A stretch of 64,000 nucleotides of DNA, taken from the NCBI RefSeq assembly GCF_002005165.1, contig NZ_CP019699.1:806001-870000 (forward strand), written 5' to 3'. Source of the stretch: Novibacillus thermophilus. GTDB taxonomy: Bacteria > Bacillota > Bacilli > Thermoactinomycetales > Novibacillaceae. The position numbers were made by a program, and so were the translations under genes. Below the pieces are notes generated by a model, which saw only the letters and a program-made list of their open reading frames with translations, was not told the origin of the DNA and made no database searches. Within the stretch, counting starts at the first letter, position 1. Every line of letters begins with the position of its first letter. Shown here piece after piece: positions 61,575 to 64,000 of this stretch.

Positions 61575-62435
61575 TTAAAGGTCCAATATGTCGGCAATCT
61601 CTTTCCGGTATGGCTGCAGGGGCTCGATGCCGTCGAAATTGGCCAGCATCCCTTTAAAAATGTATCTTTCAGTACGGTCGCTTCTGACTTCTTTCAGCAA
61701 AAAGTTGAGTGTGGCAAGCAACTCTTCCCTCGTGTCTGCATCGAGATTGAGCTTGTTCACTTCTTTCTGCATCGTGCGCAACAGTTGGATGATCCGACGG
61801 TTATCCTGTAAAACAGGGTTGAACATGGATTTTGTTAGCAACGGGGTCTCGTTGTCCTTGATCATGCCGTGCACGATGTCGTCCAATCTCTTAACGATAA
61901 AGCGAGAAAGCTTTCCAGCATGGAGGTCAATTCCGTTTACAATCATTAATTTCATATAAGATTTGTGGATCCCTTGGAACAGATTCGATACGTCTGCTAA
62001 GTAAGGAGAGACCGGGTCTCCGTACATAGCCAAAAAGCTGCTGTGCAGCCACTGTTCGCGTTCAAGTCGTTTTTGTTTAAAAAAGTGCTCAATGTCGTCG
62101 TTCATGTAGAGATATTGCTCTCTGAGTTGGATGATGACGACATTTTTTTGCCGCATTATTTCTTCAAATTGCTTTTGTAGCTGGCGGATAAATGTTTCCC
62201 GAGGGCCTACGCCTTCGTCCTGTACAGAAAACATGTGCTGTTCAAGGCGTTCTGTATAATGCTTAAATATCGACAGGACGAGCTCTTCTTTGGAACGAAA
62301 GTGCAAATAAAAGGAGCCTTTGGAAATGCCGCTGATGTCCGCAATTTCTTGTATCGTCGTTGCGTCCACTCCTTTTTTGGCGAACAGCTTCACAGCTGTT
62401 TCTATAATGCTTTTTTTCTTCGCGTGCACGGGCAT
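61575..62435 (-). CDS. TetR/AcrR-family repressor of the MFS exporter
   Basis: A 286-residue regulator, longer than the typical ~200. The helix-turn-helix is at residues ~25-50 (TTIQEIADISGISKGSFYLH). The long C-terminal ligand domain is helical. The ATG at 62435 has AAAGGGGAA upstream; the frame is open to 62486 but that stretch overlaps the operator palindrome. It precedes the exporter and should repress both genes until a drug binds. Confidence 0.9.
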   Translation of the reverse strand: MPVHAKKKSIIETAVKLFAKKGVDATTIQEIADISGISKGSFYLHFRSKEELVLSIFKHYTERLEQHMFSVQDEGVGPRETFIRQLQKQFEEIMRQKNVVIIQLREQYLYMNDDIEHFFKQKRLEREQWLHSSFLAMYGDPVSPYLADVSNLFQGIHKSYMKLMIVNGIDLHAGKLSRFIVKRLDDIVHGMIKDNETPLLTKSMFNPVLQDNRRIIQLLRTMQKEVNKLNLDADTREELLATLNFLLKEVRSDRTERYIFKGMLANFDGIEPLQPYRKEIADILDL

Positions 62436-62466
62436 TTCCCCTTTCTTCCAATTGACGTAAGGAAAA

Positions 62467-62486
62467 GTGACTGGCCGGACAGTCAC
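62467..62486. promoter_or_regulatory. Palindromic operator for the TetR-MFS operon
   Basis: GTGACTG (62467-62473) and CAGTCAC (62480-62486) form 7-bp inverted arms around GCCGGA. It lies between the promoter and the tetR start, a typical autorepressor position. Confidence 0.65.
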
Positions 62487-62539
62487 CCTTCTATAAAAAT
62501 TAAGGTGCGCTGATTTTACATTATAAAAGCATGAAAGTT

Positions 62540-62568
62540 ATTATAGACCTATGTGACCAATGAGTCAA
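62540..62568 (-). promoter_or_regulatory. Promoter of the TetR-MFS operon
   Basis: On the minus strand TTGACT (62568-62563) and a perfect TATAAT (62545-62540) are 17 bp apart, ~105 bases before the tetR ATG. Confidence 0.75.
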
Positions 62569-62580
62569 TCATTCAAATTG

Positions 62581-62613
62581 AAAAAACCTAAACCCGCAAC
62601 GTTCGGGTTTAGG
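62581..62613 (-). terminator. Terminator of the metallopeptidase gene
   Basis: CCTAAACCCG and CGGGTTTAGG form a perfect 10-bp stem with a 7-nt loop. On the minus strand it is followed by TTTTTT. Confidence 0.9.
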
Positions 62614-62634
62614 GGGAAAGTACGTGACCGTCTG

Positions 62635-64000
62635 CTACTCTTTTGTGTCTTTTTTTGTCGGCGTCTTTTTTCTCGGGGCTTTTTTCTTTTTCGTTTCGAC
62701 CAGTTGTTCCACAGTGCTGACCAAATAGTTGACGTGGTGGTCGGGATTTAACTTTTCACCGGTCGCCTTTTCCAACAGATCGTTCCACTGGTATTTTGCG
62801 CCGTGCCGGAAGATATTTTCTTTCAAAAATTGTCCAACACCTTCGTGTTTGACCAAGTCGTCTCCGCCACTTCCGACTGTTTTTTCTATGGTCGTCCAGA
62901 TTTGAGACGCCATCAATTCGCCCAGCAGGTAGTTTTGGTAGTAGACGGGGGCGACCGTAAAGTGGATTTTCGACGCCCAGTCCGGTTTATGACGGGCTTC
63001 CGGACACGGGACGAATTGGATCGTCTCGACGTAATGCCACCACCTCTTCGTCAAATCCTGGTCGGGGTTGGCGTACAAATCCCGTTCGAAGTAGACCATG
63101 ACGAGGCACCAGCGCAGAAGGATCAATTGGGCTAAAACGGCTTGTTTCGTGAGGTTGATCTTCATGTTCTCAGCGGTTTCTCCATCGATCCCGGCGTAAT
63201 GGGTCAACCAGGACACATTCTTCGTGAGACGGCCCATCATCATCGCGATGGACTCGGTGGAGGCGATGTGTGCCGGCTGTCGCAACACATAAGGCAGTGT
63301 CTCGTCGTGATATTTGTCGTAAACGGCGTGCCCCAGTTCGTGCAACAGAGTGCTCATCCACTTCTCGTTCGGCTGTAAATTACATACGATGCGCACGTCC
63401 CCTTCGCGGTCAATATCAGTGCAAAAGGCGTGCTGCTGTTTTTGATCCCGTTCGTACAGATCGCTTCGAGCCAGGATATCGGTTACATCGAAACCGATGG
63501 CTTTATAAAAGGCGGCGGCGATGTCTTCCAGCTTTTTATCCTGAAAGATGCGGTTCAAGTCGACGTCGAACACGTCAGGCGCCTCTTGGAAGAAAGGATC
63601 GACGTAATGCCAGTGGCGCAAACCTTCAGGGCGGAGGTCTTTGTAGCGGGAAGCGATAATTTTGTCCATTTCTCCTTTGATGTCAGCGTACGGCTGATCG
63701 GTTTTTTGCTTTAGTTCGTCCATTAGGGAAAACAGTTCACCTTCGTCGGTTTCCTGTACGGTCAGCATCATTTGGAAGAAATCGCGAAACCCGAGCTTGC
63801 GGGCAATGGCGTTGCGGTGTTTGACCAGTTCGATCAGTTTGTCGACAATTTTTTCGCCGATCTGTTTGCTGGCGTACCACGCTTCTTTCCGTTTATATGT
63901 ATCCGTTTCCGTTTCTAGAATTTGCCGGATCTCGTTGTCACTGATGGGTTTGCCTTGATACGTTGCGCGAAAGCGGGTAAAGGTGCTTTCGATTTCAGCC
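62635..64000 (-). CDS. M2/M3-like zinc metallopeptidase, 3' part (runs off the window)
   Basis: About 455 residues are present; the frame stays open to the window edge, so the N-terminal part lies outside. The zinc site HELGHAVYD is followed by the downstream Glu helix ASTESIAMMMGRL. DIDREGDVRIVCNLQPNEKW and PWASKIHF-like segments match bacterial M2/M3 (oligopeptidase F or ACE-like) peptidases. The last ~20 residues form an unusual Lys-rich tail (KKKKAPRKKTPTKKDTKE). It is probably a cytosolic oligopeptidase. I cannot decide between the M2 and M3 labels from this part. Confidence 0.85.
   Translation of the reverse strand, partial: AEIESTFTRFRATYQGKPISDNEIRQILETETDTYKRKEAWYASKQIGEKIVDKLIELVKHRNAIARKLGFRDFFQMMLTVQETDEGELFSLMDELKQKTDQPYADIKGEMDKIIASRYKDLRPEGLRHWHYVDPFFQEAPDVFDVDLNRIFQDKKLEDIAAAFYKAIGFDVTDILARSDLYERDQKQQHAFCTDIDREGDVRIVCNLQPNEKWMSTLLHELGHAVYDKYHDETLPYVLRQPAHIASTESIAMMMGRLTKNVSWLTHYAGIDGETAENMKINLTKQAVLAQLILLRWCLVMVYFERDLYANPDQDLTKRWWHYVETIQFVPCPEARHKPDWASKIHFTVAPVYYQNYLLGELMASQIWTTIEKTVGSGGDDLVKHEGVGQFLKENIFRHGAKYQWNDLLEKATGEKLNPDHHVNYLVSTVEQLVETKKKKAPRKKTPTKKDTKE

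Noticed and set aside
1-64000. CRISPR arrays, prophage modules, toxin-antitoxin pairs, biosynthetic gene clusters
   Set aside because: I saw no regularly spaced repeats, cas genes, phage structural genes, PKS/NRPS genes or clear toxin-antitoxin pairs anywhere in the window. The Xre/membrane pair at 16.8-17.3 kb lacks toxin features.

Overview
The window looks like a chromosome segment of a Gram-positive, Bacillales-type bacterium with roughly balanced base composition. The clues are the conserved order uvrC-lysC-sdhC-sdhA-sdhB, a yojF-bshB2 pair (bacillithiol), proteins of the DUF2515/YppC, YhzD and IDEAL-domain types, a YclNOPQ-like siderophore importer behind Fur boxes, a GlnK/GlnL-like two-component pair, and strong AGGAGG-type ribosome binding sites that often precede TTG or GTG starts. 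A thermophilic or Thermoactinomycete-like relative would fit, but the sequence alone does not fix the genus.

Layout. 1-11.8 kb: an RND exporter, a small YhzD-like protein, pckA (minus strand), DUF2515, rnz, a hotdog thioesterase, a transglutaminase-like lipoprotein, yojF-bshB2 and thpR. 12.2-16 kb: a TetR-controlled ABC exporter operon (one permease, two ATPases, TetR) with twin operators, running directly into a tRNA-Arg. 16-22.7 kb: an accessory stretch with decayed genes (DedA, a secreted nuclease, a hydroxyacid dehydrogenase) between small regulators, an rRNA/tRNA methyltransferase-like gene and a paired SMR exporter. 22.7-33.2 kb: a GntR-controlled catabolic operon (gabT-like aminotransferase, M20 deacylase, gabD-like dehydrogenase, TRAP transporter, tartrate-dehydrogenase-like enzyme), interrupted by an IS4-family element with a 7-bp target duplication. 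34.4-38.2 kb: a Fur-regulated siderophore ABC importer. 38.3-46.2 kb: LytTR/DUF3021, a CDGSH protein, and a locus with a response regulator, a secreted zinc carboxypeptidase, a sensor kinase and a dicarboxylate/amino-acid symporter. 46.3-56.9 kb: hsp20, trxA with a group IIC intron in its terminator, uvrC, lysC and sdhCAB. 57-64 kb: a lytic transglycosylase, a rhodanese-MBL protein, an unknown HEXXH protein, a TetR-MFS efflux pair and the 3' part of an M2/M3-like metallopeptidase gene.

A strong technical signal is that seven reading frames, including the core metabolic genes lysC and sdhB, are each broken by one missing base in a homopolymer. This most likely reflects consensus errors rather than gene loss, and it should be kept in mind when reading any 'pseudogene' here.

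The two best candidates for under-described biology are (1) the GntR-aminotransferase-M20-dehydrogenase-TRAP-tartrate dehydrogenase cluster, which reads as a pathway for an imported N-acylated omega-amino acid or similar compound, and (2) the carboxypeptidase/two-component/symporter locus, which reads as a peptide-trimming, sensing and uptake module with candidate 20-bp-spaced direct-repeat operators.
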